Shown one piece after another: positions 1-9,100 of a stretch of DNA of 64,000 nucleotides. A model generated the notes under the pieces. It did no database searches. It had not been told where the DNA came from and saw only the letters and a list, made by a program, of their open reading frames with translations. Within the stretch, counting starts at the first letter, position 1. The number at the start of each line of letters is the position of its first letter. The DNA is taken from positions 846,590 through 910,589 of the forward strand of contig NZ_JBJDLK010000001.1 in the NCBI RefSeq assembly GCF_045762675.1, given 5' to 3'. A program made the translations under genes and the position numbers. The DNA comes from Elizabethkingia meningoseptica_A. Its GTDB lineage: Bacteria; Bacteroidota; Bacteroidia; Flavobacteriales; Weeksellaceae.

Positions 1-92
1 TTGTTGTTTTGCAGTTCTTCAACTGAAAGTACTTTTTGAGCAGCTTCTACTTCAAGCTTTTTTTGAGCAACGATCTTATCGAGTATGTTCAT
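1..92 (-). CDS. trpC: Indole-3-glycerol phosphate synthase, N-terminal part (cut by window edge)
   Basis: Only the first 30 codons are inside the window; the rest lies beyond the left edge. The translation starts MNILDKIVAQKKLEVEAA, the typical N-terminal helix of indole-3-glycerol phosphate synthase, which closes the indole ring in tryptophan synthesis. It follows trpD on the same strand with a 14-base gap, so it is the next gene of the trp operon. The position supports the identification strongly; the active site cannot be inspected. Confidence 0.85.
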   Translation of the reverse strand, partial: MNILDKIVAQKKLEVEAAQKVLSVEELQNN

Positions 93-106
93 TTGTTCGG
101 CTGGTT

Positions 107-1102
107 TTAGTTTTTTTGTATCGTAAGTTGTTTCAGACATTCAAATGCCTTTCCGCTTTCGAGGCTGGCTTTACTTCGTTGAAGGCAGTCTTCATAGCTT
201 CCGTATTTTCCTGTGTTTTTCAATGCCATAGCTGCATTGGCTAAAACAACTGCTGTTTGTCCGTAGGTTCCGTTACCTTTTAATATGTTCAGGAAAATTT
301 CAGCAGCTTCCTGCTTGGTTTCTCCACCGAAAATACTCTCCGGTTCTGTATTTTTAAAGTGTAAATCTTCTGCGGAATATATGTCTTCACCTTTTTCAGA
401 GTATATTTTGGTATCCTGGGTAAGGCTTATTTCATCATACCCATCTAAAGCATGTACAAGCATAAAACGATCTTTCTGCTTTTGAAGAAGGTACTGGTAA
501 ATACGTGCAATCTCCGGATTATAAACGCCTATCAAAGAATACAAAGGCTTTGCAGGATTTACGAGAGGGCCGAGGATATTAAAAAAGGTACGAAGACCCA
601 GATTCTTTCTTAGCGGCGCAACAGCCTTAAGAGCGGGATGGAATAGAGGCGCATGAATAAAGCATATATTAGCGCTATCCAAATCTTTTTTAAGATCATC
701 TGCGTTTGTTTTAAACTCATAGCCCAATTCTTCCAGAACATTAGAAGCTCCGCTTGTAGAAGATACTCCGTAATTCCCGTGTTTTGCTACTTTCTGGCCT
801 GTTCCGGCAACAATAAAGCTGGCAAGGGTGGAGATATTAAATGTGTTTTTGCCATCGCCACCGGTACCTACAATATCTACAAGATCATGGGTACCCAGAT
901 CAACCGGGACGGCGAGTTGTAGTAATGCTTCCTGAAAACCTTCCAGTTCGGCAACGGTAATATTTCTCATCAGAAAAACAGAGACGAAGGCTGTTACTTC
1001 ATTTTCATTGTATTTATTCTGTGCTATTTCTGTAAGAATTGCTCTTGCTTCTGCGCGGGAAAGTGTATGATGATCGAAAAGGTATTGTAAAATCTTTTTC
1101 AT
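107..1102 (-). CDS. trpD: Anthranilate phosphoribosyltransferase
   Basis: Transfers the phosphoribosyl group of PRPP to anthranilate, the second step of tryptophan synthesis, in the cytosol. At 331 residues it has the full family length. The PRPP/Mg loop GTGGDGKNTFNISTLA lies near residues 79-94, followed by KHGNYGVSSTSGASNVLE, the conserved KHGN and SxxGxAD-like anthranilate-binding segment. It sits between trpG (45 bases upstream) and trpC (14 bases downstream), all transcribed leftward. Confidence 0.95.
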   Translation of the reverse strand: MKKILQYLFDHHTLSRAEARAILTEIAQNKYNENEVTAFVSVFLMRNITVAELEGFQEALLQLAVPVDLGTHDLVDIVGTGGDGKNTFNISTLASFIVAGTGQKVAKHGNYGVSSTSGASNVLEELGYEFKTNADDLKKDLDSANICFIHAPLFHPALKAVAPLRKNLGLRTFFNILGPLVNPAKPLYSLIGVYNPEIARIYQYLLQKQKDRFMLVHALDGYDEISLTQDTKIYSEKGEDIYSAEDLHFKNTEPESIFGGETKQEAAEIFLNILKGNGTYGQTAVVLANAAMALKNTGKYGSYEDCLQRSKASLESGKAFECLKQLTIQKN

Positions 1103-1147
1103 TTTATTCTTTTTTAATTCTGGCCGATTAAGAAATCTAAACGGCTT

Positions 1148-1717
1148 TTAATTCAACAGGAAGTTTTTCAGGATTACTTCTCCTTCCGGTGTAAGGATAC
1201 TTTCCGGATGGAATTGTACGGCATGAACATTATAGTTTTTATGTTGCAGCGCCATAATCATCCCTTTATCATCTACAGCTGTAATTTCCAGTTCTTCGGG
1301 AAAGTTTTCATTTGCAACAGCCCAGCTGTGGTATCTTCCTGCATCAAAATGTGATGGCAAATCTTTAAAAAGTAATGTGTTTTCTTTAATAACCTGTACG
1401 TCTGTAGCTACGCCATGGTAAATCTCAGAAAGATTAATCAGACTTCCGCCGAAAGCTTCTGCTATAGCCTGCTGGCCAAGACATACACCAAAGATTTCTT
1501 TTTTAGGCGCATATTCTCTGATGAGATCCAGAAGTATTCCTGCTTCGGATGGGATACCCGGACCGGGAGAAAGGATGATCTTATCATATTGATCAACTTC
1601 TTCCAGAGCAATCTCATTATTGCGGACTACATCCACGGAATGACCTATAATTCTTTCGATAATCTGAACCAGATTATAGGTAAAGCTATCGTAATTATCA
1701 AATACTAATATCTTCAT
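1148..1717 (-). CDS. trpG: Anthranilate synthase component II, glutamine amidotransferase (TrpG/PabA type)
   Basis: Class I glutamine amidotransferase that supplies ammonia to TrpE. Visible are the oxyanion segment LSPGPGIPSEAG (about residues 50-61), the nucleophile Cys in FGVCLGQQAIAEAFGG (about residue 79) and the catalytic His-Glu in AVQFHPESILTPEG near the C-terminus. 189 residues is the normal length. Its place in the trp operon makes anthranilate synthesis the main job, but the same subunit may also serve p-aminobenzoate synthesis, because the two types cannot be told apart by motif. Confidence 0.92.
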   Translation of the reverse strand: MKILVFDNYDSFTYNLVQIIERIIGHSVDVVRNNEIALEEVDQYDKIILSPGPGIPSEAGILLDLIREYAPKKEIFGVCLGQQAIAEAFGGSLINLSEIYHGVATDVQVIKENTLLFKDLPSHFDAGRYHSWAVANENFPEELEITAVDDKGMIMALQHKNYNVHAVQFHPESILTPEGEVILKNFLLN

Positions 1718-1731
1718 AATTGTTAATTCTC

Positions 1732-1747
1732 AATGGTTAATTGTTAA
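1732..1747. repeat. Left 16-bp inverted repeat flanking the four-helix-bundle gene
   Basis: AATGGTTAATTGTTAA. Its reverse complement matches the sequence at 2112-2127 at 15 of 16 positions. The two copies bracket the four-helix-bundle gene at both ends. Confidence 0.55.
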
Positions 1748-2105
1748 GGTTATTTTTTGTAGTTTTAATAATGCTTGTTATCAATTTTATGATCTCAACA
1801 GCATCTTCATTAATGCTTTCAAATTCTTGTTTTGAAAGATAATCAGTAGCTTGAAAAAGCTCTAACCAATAAATAGTTTCATTAATTTCTTTTTGAGCAA
1901 TAGATAGTTTATGAATGAAGTCTGATTTGCTTTGCGCATGTTCGCTTTCCCGTACCATTGCACCTATACTGGTTCCACTGCGCAATATCTGTTTGCTTAA
2001 AATAAATTCTTTTTTATCATTTGATAAGTACTGATAAAGCTTTATTATCCGAATTGCGAAATTGAAACTTTTCTGTTTAATAATATTATCTTCTTTCATG
2101 ACCAT
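1737..2105 (-). CDS. Four-helix bundle protein (S23/IVP family) inserted in the trp operon
   Basis: A 122-residue, all-helical protein carrying the family signature RSGTSIGAMVRESEHAQS (about residues 42-59) and IAQKEINETIYWLELF. This is the family named after proteins encoded in intervening sequences of some 23S rRNA genes; the Avd accessory protein of diversity-generating retroelements is a distant relative. Its cellular role is unknown. It lies between trpE (6 bases) and trpG (19 bases), where no tryptophan function is expected, and is bracketed by a near-perfect 16-bp inverted repeat. The start ATG is at 2103-2105, the second Met of the longest reading (MVMKEDN), or one codon pair later. 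I read it as an inserted cassette co-transcribed with trp genes. Confidence 0.85.
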   Translation of the reverse strand: MVMKEDNIIKQKSFNFAIRIIKLYQYLSNDKKEFILSKQILRSGTSIGAMVRESEHAQSKSDFIHKLSIAQKEINETIYWLELFQATDYLSKQEFESINEDAVEIIKLITSIIKTTKNNLNN

Positions 2106-2111
2106 TAACCA

Positions 2112-2127
2112 TTAATAATTAACCATT
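2112..2127. repeat. Right 16-bp inverted repeat flanking the four-helix-bundle gene
   Basis: TTAATAATTAACCATT, inverted partner of 1732-1747 with one mismatch. It includes the trpE stop codon and encodes the last residues (MVNY) of TrpE. Confidence 0.55.
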
Positions 2128-3539
2128 TTATTAGCTTTCTTTACAGCAGATTTTAATGCATTTAATTTGTTTTTCACTTCCTGTACTTCGCTTTGAGTAT
2201 CCGATTTGGCAACAATTCCGGCTCCGGCCTGATAATACAGTTTATTATTCTTACTAAGGAACGTACGGATCATAATAGCCTGAGTACAATCACCGTTAAA
2301 ACCTACATAACCGATACAGCCGCCATAATAACCACGAGAAGTTTTCTCATATTTATCAATAAGTTCCATTGCCATGTATTTCGGTGCGCCGCTTAGCGTT
2401 CCCTGCGGGAAAGTTGTCGCAACCATTTCAAAAGGATTGGTATCTTCTGTTACATCTGCTGTAACTTCACTTACCATATGAATAACATGAGAGAAAAAGT
2501 GTATTTCCTTTAGTTTGGAAACTCTTGTATTTTTCCCGATAATACTTAAATCGTTTCTGGCAAGATCTACCAGCATGGTGTGTTCCGCATTTTCTTTTGG
2601 GTCTTTTTTTAAAGCTTCTGCAGAAGCCATATCGTCTTCGATATTTCCGGTACGTTTAAATGTTCCGGCAATAGGATGGATAATTGCCTGCTGGTCTTTT
2701 AAGATTAGCTGGCTTTCCGGGCTTGATCCGAAAATGTTGTAACTTCCGTAATCGAAATAGAAGAGGTAAGGAGAGGGATTAATGTTGCGTAAAGCTCTGT
2801 ACACATTGAATTCATCACCAGAGAACTGTTGTTCGAATCTTCGGCTTAGAACCAGTTGAAATACATCGCCGCGCATCGCATGTTTTTTTGCTGTTTCTAC
2901 AAGATCAGCCATTTCTTCGTCTGTAAGATTAGAGGTTTCATCTTCCTTAATTTCAAAAGGAAAAACAGGTGCGTTTTTCTGGTTGATATAGGTTTCCAAT
3001 GAAGAAAAATCAGATTCAAGACCTTTAATCTTGTTCTCGAAAATAGTCATTTCATCATTGAAATGATTAATGGCAATAACGTACTGATATAACCGGTAAC
3101 GCATAAGCGGAATATCCGTTTCTTTTGTAGCCTGCTTAAACTTTACAGTATCAAAAAACTGTACCGCATCATAACTTGTATAACCATAGAGTCCCTGGGC
3201 CAGACTTCCCTGCGGGTGTTCCGATTTTTCAGGAATAAAGCATTTTGAAAACTGTTGTAAAACATCAGTTAGCTTCTCGTTTTCAAGCTTATATTTTTCA
3301 GGATTTTCATTAGGAAATTTTATTTCGATTTCATGCAGGTTGGTAATCTCAATTCCGGCAATGGCATTTACACATATAAATGAAAAATTATTGTCAGCAT
3401 TATGATTTCCTGCACTTTCCAGCAATATGGTATCACGGTAGCGGTCACGAAGACGAAGGTATATTCCGATAGGCGTATGCAGGTCTCCGAGATAGCTTTT
3501 TTGTTTTGTTGTAATGTGGATGTTCTGGTTAAAATTCAT
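2112..3539 (-). CDS. trpE: Anthranilate synthase component I
   Basis: Converts chorismate plus ammonia to anthranilate, the committed step of tryptophan synthesis. 475 residues, chorismate-binding fold. N-terminal half contains the tryptophan feedback region LLESAGNHNADNNFSFI (the LLES motif, about residues 39-55). The C-terminal catalytic half shows VLSRRFEQQF, PSPYLFYFDYG, GSSPE, PIAGTFKRTG, TMLVDLARND and FPQGTLSGAPK. First structural gene after the leader peptide and attenuator. The last codons fall inside the right inverted repeat of the inserted four-helix-bundle gene, so the extreme C-terminus may have been altered by that insertion. Confidence 0.95.
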   Translation of the reverse strand: MNFNQNIHITTKQKSYLGDLHTPIGIYLRLRDRYRDTILLESAGNHNADNNFSFICVNAIAGIEITNLHEIEIKFPNENPEKYKLENEKLTDVLQQFSKCFIPEKSEHPQGSLAQGLYGYTSYDAVQFFDTVKFKQATKETDIPLMRYRLYQYVIAINHFNDEMTIFENKIKGLESDFSSLETYINQKNAPVFPFEIKEDETSNLTDEEMADLVETAKKHAMRGDVFQLVLSRRFEQQFSGDEFNVYRALRNINPSPYLFYFDYGSYNIFGSSPESQLILKDQQAIIHPIAGTFKRTGNIEDDMASAEALKKDPKENAEHTMLVDLARNDLSIIGKNTRVSKLKEIHFFSHVIHMVSEVTADVTEDTNPFEMVATTFPQGTLSGAPKYMAMELIDKYEKTSRGYYGGCIGYVGFNGDCTQAIMIRTFLSKNNKLYYQAGAGIVAKSDTQSEVQEVKNKLNALKSAVKKANKMVNY

Positions 3540-3561
3540 GGTTCAATTTTGTCGTATAATT

Positions 3562-3594
3562 AAAAAAAAGACTCCGGCACAATATGCCGAAGTC
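3562..3594 (-). terminator. Trp attenuator: intrinsic terminator before trpE
   Basis: On the minus strand a 10-bp stem GACTTCGGCA / TGCCGGAGTC (one G-U pair) with a 5-base loop is followed directly by eight T residues. It lies between the leader peptide stop and trpE, where it would end transcription unless the upstream arm is captured by the alternative pairing with 3648-3657. Confidence 0.85.
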
Positions 3595-3625
3595 TCAGTA
3601 CTCTTTTCTATATTATTTATTCCCA

Positions 3626-3706
3626 TTAATACATAGAGGAGGTGTCCAGACCCGACATAGATTTGGATAGCCACCACCAGTTTGTATTATTAGTATTAAA
3701 TTTCAT
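3626..3706 (-). CDS. trpL: Trp leader peptide with three consecutive Trp codons
   Basis: A 26-codon ORF begins MKFNTNNTNWWWLSK and ends at TAA 3626-3628. Trp codons are residues 10-12. In attenuation a ribosome short of charged tRNA-Trp stalls there. Just downstream, TGTCGGGTCT (3648-3657 on the minus strand) can pair with AGACTTCGGCA, the 5' arm of the terminator (3585-3595), through 10 bp with one bulged base, giving an antiterminator. Unlike the E. coli leader, this antiterminator arm lies inside the leader coding region, about 20 bases before the stop codon. Reading and pairings are seen in the sequence; function is inferred. Confidence 0.85.
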   Translation of the reverse strand: MKFNTNNTNWWWLSKSMSGLDTSSMY

Positions 3707-3756
3707 GTATAAATTTTAAATCTGCTTTTTCAGTGCAGTATATATTTTTATCGGAG

Positions 3757-3790
3757 CAAATGTAGAAATTTTTTTGAAATAAAAAATAAT
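3757..3790 (-). promoter_or_regulatory. trp operon promoter
   Basis: The minus strand has TACATTTG at 3757-3764, a perfect Bacteroidota -7 box (TAnnTTTG), preceded by a T-rich stretch at the -33 position. Predicted start near 3750 gives a leader of about 45 bases before the trpL ATG. The -33 element is poor (TTTT rather than TTTG). Confidence 0.6.
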
Positions 3791-3795
3791 TTCTT

Positions 3796-4206
3796 TTATT
3801 TTTTTGAATGAAAGTTTTTATAAAACGTCCAATTCTCATCTGTATCATGAATGATATCCAGCTCGGTTTCTACGTTTGCAGCCATATTAATAGCGACTAT
3901 GGCACTGTGTACATCTGAAGTGTATACATACCACACTCTTCTGTTTTTTCCGGTAAAGGAGAGCGCTAAAACAGACTTGCCTTCTCTGGCAAATTCTTTC
4001 TCAAATTTATGTTCAAGATTATCCATTCTGCCGAGTGTTGTTTCATCCGGAAGCATGGTTTTTTCATTTCCTTTAAAACGATAAGCGATTTCCAGGCGCT
4101 GTGAATATTCTCCTGAAGAAATATATTCATCCAGTTCATCTTTACCACGAAGGAATACCACATTCCCGTCTTCATCATTAAATCTGTAATTAAACCAGTT
4201 GCTCAT
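3796..4206 (-). CDS. Hypothetical protein, possibly DUF695-like
   Basis: 136 residues, no signal peptide or membrane segment, hydrophilic and acidic. Features that can be seen are the start MSNWFNYRFNDEDG, a central SVLALSFTGKNRRVWYVYTSD and a C-terminal NWTFYKNF. The pattern of a tyrosine-rich strand followed by a terminal W-x-F-Y recalls DUF695 proteins, but this is recollection, not a search. Its ATG lies inside the 3' end of the upstream permease gene (17-base overlap), which implies translational coupling. No function can be assigned. Confidence 0.75.
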   Translation of the reverse strand: MSNWFNYRFNDEDGNVVFLRGKDELDEYISSGEYSQRLEIAYRFKGNEKTMLPDETTLGRMDNLEHKFEKEFAREGKSVLALSFTGKNRRVWYVYTSDVHSAIVAINMAANVETELDIIHDTDENWTFYKNFHSKK

Positions 4207-5872
4207 TTTTTCTGTTCAGTTTACTGTTTTTATATCCGTAAGTGAAATAAATTACTAATCCTATCGCCAGCCAGATCACAAACATTAACCAGTTGGAAAG
4301 CCCCAGTTCTGTCATCAGATATAAGTTGAATAAAATACCCAGAATAGGGATTAAAGAAAATTTGTATTTAAGGGCTGAAATAGAAAGACCTGCCCAAACT
4401 ATTGCAAATAAGATAAGCAAAGGTTTTTCAGAAACTGCTTCTTTCACTCCTTCAATACCGAATTTTTTATATACGAAAGCTCCTGCAATTAAAAGCAGAA
4501 TCCCGATTAGGTATTTACCGTTGATATATGGAATTTTGAATTTTGCTGTTTTGCTGTAACCTTTATGATCAAGATACAGAATTCCGGAACATACCATAAT
4601 AAACGCAAAGAATGTCCCCACACTTGTTAAATCCACTACAAACTGCATATCTAAAAACATAGCAGGTAAACCAACCAGTATCCCTGTGATAATAGTAGAG
4701 TAGCTAGGTGTTTTATATTTAGGGTGGATTTTTCCGAATTTTTTGCCCAATAAACCATCACGGCTCATTGTCATCCATATTCTTGGCTGTCCTATCTGAT
4801 ATACAAGTAAGGCACTCGTAATTGCAATAACTGCACTTACCGAAATAACGCCTGCGATAAAATTCATCCCTACTTTTCCGAAGACAAAAGCCAAAGGATC
4901 ATCTACACGAAGTTCTTTATAGTTTACCATTCCTGTAAGGATAAAGGAAATAAGAATATACAGAACTGTACAGATAATTAATGAATAAATCATAGCCCGC
5001 GGCATATCCCGCTGCGGATTTTTACACTCTTCAGCCGTTGTGGAAATAGAGTCGAAACCAATAAAGGCAAAGAAAACTGCAGCAACACCTTTAAGGATTC
5101 CCCCAACACCATTCGGTGCAAAAGGTGACCAGTTTTCGGGCTTTACAAAGAAAGCTCCCGCTCCAATAACTAGAGCAATGATCCCTAATTTAAGGATTAC
5201 AAGCCAGTTACTTACATTTTTAGATTCTTTGATTCCTACAAATACCAAAGCCGTAATCAGTACGGTAATCAATCCGGCAGGCAGGTCAAATAATATGTGA
5301 AAGTTCCCAATAACAGGAGCCGTTTCATAAGTTTTTGCAGCAGCAATAATGTTGCCTGGTAAATGTTCACCTACTTGAGCATGCATTACCTGTTCATAAG
5401 CTCTGGAAGCAGAACCGGCATCAATTGCAAGCCATTCCGGCCAATGAATACCAAAGCCTTTGAGCATGGAAGTGAAATATTCCGACCAGGAAATGGCGAC
5501 TACCATATTGGAAACCGCATATTCCAAGATCAGTGCCCATCCGATAATCCATGCGAAAATTTCACCCAAAGAGGCATAAGCATAGGTATATGCGCTACCA
5601 CTTACCGGAATCATTGATGAAAACTGAGCATAGCAGAGTGCGGTAAAAACACAGGCAACAGCAACCAGTAAAAAAAGTATACTTACGGCAGGACCTCCGT
5701 CATAAGATGCTCTACCAATAGTACTGAATATTCCGGCACCAATAATTGCAGCAATTCCGAAAAAGGTAAGATCCTTTACACTAAGAATTCTATGTAAACC
5801 TGAAGGGCTTTCTCCTTCGTTATTATCCGGTGAGGAATTGATAATATTTTTTCTTCTGAAAAGTTGCTTCAT
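4190..5872 (-). CDS. APC-superfamily amino acid permease (CAT-like)
   Basis: A 560-residue inner-membrane transporter with about 13-14 hydrophobic helices. The APC signature FFGIAAIIGAGIFSTIGRAS lies near residues 36-55, and FAFIGFDSISTTAEECKNPQRDMP marks helix 6 with its following loop as in cationic amino acid transporters. The ATG at 5870-5872 (MKQLFRRKN) is preferred over one nine codons upstream, because that extension is poorly conserved-looking and reduces the leader after the -7 box at 5899-5906. Substrate cannot be read from sequence. It overlaps the next gene by 17 bases. Confidence 0.88.
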   Translation of the reverse strand: MKQLFRRKNIINSSPDNNEGESPSGLHRILSVKDLTFFGIAAIIGAGIFSTIGRASYDGGPAVSILFLLVAVACVFTALCYAQFSSMIPVSGSAYTYAYASLGEIFAWIIGWALILEYAVSNMVVAISWSEYFTSMLKGFGIHWPEWLAIDAGSASRAYEQVMHAQVGEHLPGNIIAAAKTYETAPVIGNFHILFDLPAGLITVLITALVFVGIKESKNVSNWLVILKLGIIALVIGAGAFFVKPENWSPFAPNGVGGILKGVAAVFFAFIGFDSISTTAEECKNPQRDMPRAMIYSLIICTVLYILISFILTGMVNYKELRVDDPLAFVFGKVGMNFIAGVISVSAVIAITSALLVYQIGQPRIWMTMSRDGLLGKKFGKIHPKYKTPSYSTIITGILVGLPAMFLDMQFVVDLTSVGTFFAFIMVCSGILYLDHKGYSKTAKFKIPYINGKYLIGILLLIAGAFVYKKFGIEGVKEAVSEKPLLILFAIVWAGLSISALKYKFSLIPILGILFNLYLMTELGLSNWLMFVIWLAIGLVIYFTYGYKNSKLNRKNEQLV

Positions 5873-5898
5873 AAATTGAACTTTATAGTTGAGAAGCA

Positions 5899-5906
5899 CA
5901 AAAGTA
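5899..5906 (-). promoter_or_regulatory. Promoter -7 box for the permease operon
   Basis: TACTTTTG on the minus strand fits TAnnTTTG exactly, 26 bases before the chosen permease start. No clear -33 TTTG. Confidence 0.5.
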
Positions 5907-6072
5907 AAATAAAATACTTTAAAGCTTTAATAAAAATTAACAGAATGTTAATCCCAACAAGAAAATATCTGTCAATCCGCTATAGAATAGAAAGTTTTAT
6001 TTTAAAAGCAGAATCTGCACATACTATGTACTACTTTATAGTTTTTTTAACAATTATCAGTACTTCAGAATC

Positions 6073-6093
6073 ACTAAGTTTTTAGTACTTTTA
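6073..6093 (+). promoter_or_regulatory. Operator and promoter of the TPR/beta-barrel operon
   Basis: ACTAAGTTTTTAGT at 6073-6086 is identical to the 14-mer at 47176-47189 in front of the BlaI-type repressor gene. It abuts the -7 box TACTTTTA (6086-6093), one base off consensus, so a bound repressor would block the promoter. Predicted transcript starts near 6100. Confidence 0.55.
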
Positions 6094-6124
6094 CCCGAAA
6101 TATACCGTTATAACAATAAATCAG

Positions 6125-9100
6125 ATGATTTTGCGTTGTAAAAAAAAGACGTTTAACAACTACTTATTTCTATTAATGAGTCCTAAGAACATTCTCATTT
6201 ATGCCGGGATTTTTGGTGCAGTAACTCCTGTATTTGCCCAGCAGTCGGCCTTCTTCAACAACAGAGAAGAATACAGAACCTCCTTGGCTGAAAAGCTATA
6301 TCAGAATAAAATTTATAAAGCGGCACAATATGAATTTGCACGTCAGTATTTTTATCAGAATCCTGAAGGTGCAAAAAAAGAAGCATCGCTTTTTTATGAT
6401 AATATTATCGGAGTCATTCTGAATCAGAATCATTCAGAAGAAGGATTAGAAGCTTTTACTAAAGAATATCCTAAAAGTGCATACTTTGCATTGGCAAACG
6501 GACCTTTAGCTGATTATTATATTGCTAAAAAGGATTTCCCTAAAGCATTGGAAAGCCTGAAGAAAGTAAACCAGTACAACCTGAGCAAGGAGGAAAATAC
6601 ACAGTATATTCTGAAACTTGGTTATGCAAAGTTTATGACAGGCGATACCAAAGGTGCTATTGAAGCGCTGGAGGAAGCCTATAATAATGCAAATGAAGAT
6701 GGTAAAAATGATGTTGCTTATATGCTGGGACATTTACAGTATGCTGAGGGTAATACCGAAAAAGCATTTCAGTATTTTGATTCCATTAAGAATAATCCAA
6801 AATATGCGAAGACCATAAGACCTTATTATGTGCAGTTATATTTCAATGAAAAGAATTATGACAAAGCCATAGAAGAAGGGAAAGCATTATTGAATGAGAA
6901 CATCTCCAAAGATTATGGTGTTGAAGTTAACAAAATCATCGGGGAGTCTTATTTCATGAAAAAAGATTATGCTTCGGCCTATCCTTATTTAAAGACCTAT
7001 CTGAACAGTAAGAGTGTTCCTTCCGAAAGTGATCTTTATGAAATCGGATTTGTAGCAGCACAGCTGAAAAAGCATGACGAAGCTGTAGGTTATTACAATC
7101 AGCTTATCAGTTCTCAATCAGCTTTAGCACAGAATGCCTACTATCAGTTAGGAAATGCTTACCTGGAAACCGGCAGAAAGCGTGAAGCTTTATCGGCGTT
7201 CCGTTCTGCATCACAAATGAATTATGATGCAAAAGTGCAGCAACTGGCTTATGAACAATATGCGAAACTAGGTTATGATATAGGAAACCCTTTTGAATCT
7301 AATTCTCAGGTTCTGCAAAATTATATTACAAAATATCCAAATGCCGGAAACCTTCAGGAGATGAAAGGACTTTTGGTAAAATCATATTTATATTCCGGTA
7401 ATTATAAAGAAACACTTTCTGCAATTAAAAAATTGGGGAATCAGTCCGCTGAAACCGCTAAACTGGAGCAGGAAGCTGCTTTCCTTCTCGGAACAGAAGA
7501 GTTTAATAAAGGAAACTTTACAGAAGCAGAAACACTTTTTGAATATTCTCTGAAATATAACTATAATAAGGAATTCAACGCCCGTGCACAATATTGGATG
7601 GGGCAGAGCCAGTACCAGATGGGGGATTATTCTTCTGCAACTGAAACACTGCAAAAATTATATAATTCCGGAGCTGATTTTGAAGAGAAGCAACAACTGC
7701 CATACGACCTGGCATATGCTTATTTTAAAAACAAGAAATTTCAGGATGCTCAGAAGTATTTCAAACAATACCTTCAAAATCCAAAAGCTGAGTTTAAGAA
7801 TGATGCTGAACTGCGTTTAGCCGATACACATTATGCAAATAATGAGCTTAATGATGCTATTGCGATTTATGATAAAAATACGGATGCCACAGATTACACC
7901 CAATTCCAAAAGGCGATGTCTTTAGGATTTAAAGGTGATTCTGAGGCTAAAATCGCAGCACTTAAAAAACTGATCGCTGATTACAAAAACAGTGAATATG
8001 TAGATGATGCACAATATGAAATAGGTGTGGCGTATGCTTCTGACGAAAGATATGCAGAAGCCAATGACTATTTCAATCAGGTAATCAAATCTTCACCAGA
8101 CAAAGATCTTGTAGCGAATGCTTCTATTTACAGAGCACAAAACTATGCAGATCTTGGACAGGCTGATAAGGCAATTGCTGAATTCAAAAAACTTGGAGAA
8201 ACCTATAAGGGAACTGCTTATGCTGACAAGGTAGTTGCAGCAGCTAAATCTGTATATCTTAAAAACGGAGATACGGCTGCTTACCAAAGTTTTGCTACAG
8301 CCGTTGGTGTTAAAGTCAGCAGTTCTGAACTGGATGAAATTAACCTTTCAACAGCTCAGAAATTATATGCCAATAAAGATTATAAAGGTGCAATTTCTTA
8401 TTATGAAAAATACCTGACTCAGCGTCCGACAGGTGGCAAGCTTTATCAGGCTCAGTATGAACTGGGAGAAAGTTATTATCAGACTAAAAATACAACAAAA
8501 GCTGTATTAATCCTTACAGAAGTTGCCAATGCTCAGAATGATTATCAGGAAGATGCACAGGTAAGACTTGCTCAGCTGTATATTGCACAAAATAATTCTT
8601 CAGAAGCTAAAAAGTATTTACAGAATCTTGTCAATTCTTCTAATGCCGGTATTAAGAATTATGCAATTACCGAGATGATGAAAATCTCTGTAGATACTGA
8701 TGATTTCAGCCAGGCAGAAAAATACGCGGATCAGATTCTTGCTAATCCTAAAAATGCAGCTTCTGTAAAAGAACAGGCTCAGATTATTAAAGCGAGAAGC
8801 TTAATGAAGCGCGGAAATGACAATGATGCTAAAAAGGCTTATACTGCTCTTGAGAAATCAGCAAACCCAGAGGTAGCTGCGGAAGCTTTGTATGCAAAAG
8901 CTTATTACCAGAATAAAGGAAAGGCATTTAAGTCGTCTAATGAAACGATCTTCAAACTATCCAATAATTATGCTTCTGAGGAATACTGGGGTGCTAAATC
9001 GTTGGTGTTAATGGCCAAGAACTATCTGGCTTTAGGAGATAAGTATCAGGCTTCCTATACTGTTGATCAGATTATTGCTAATTATAAAGATTTCCCTGAT

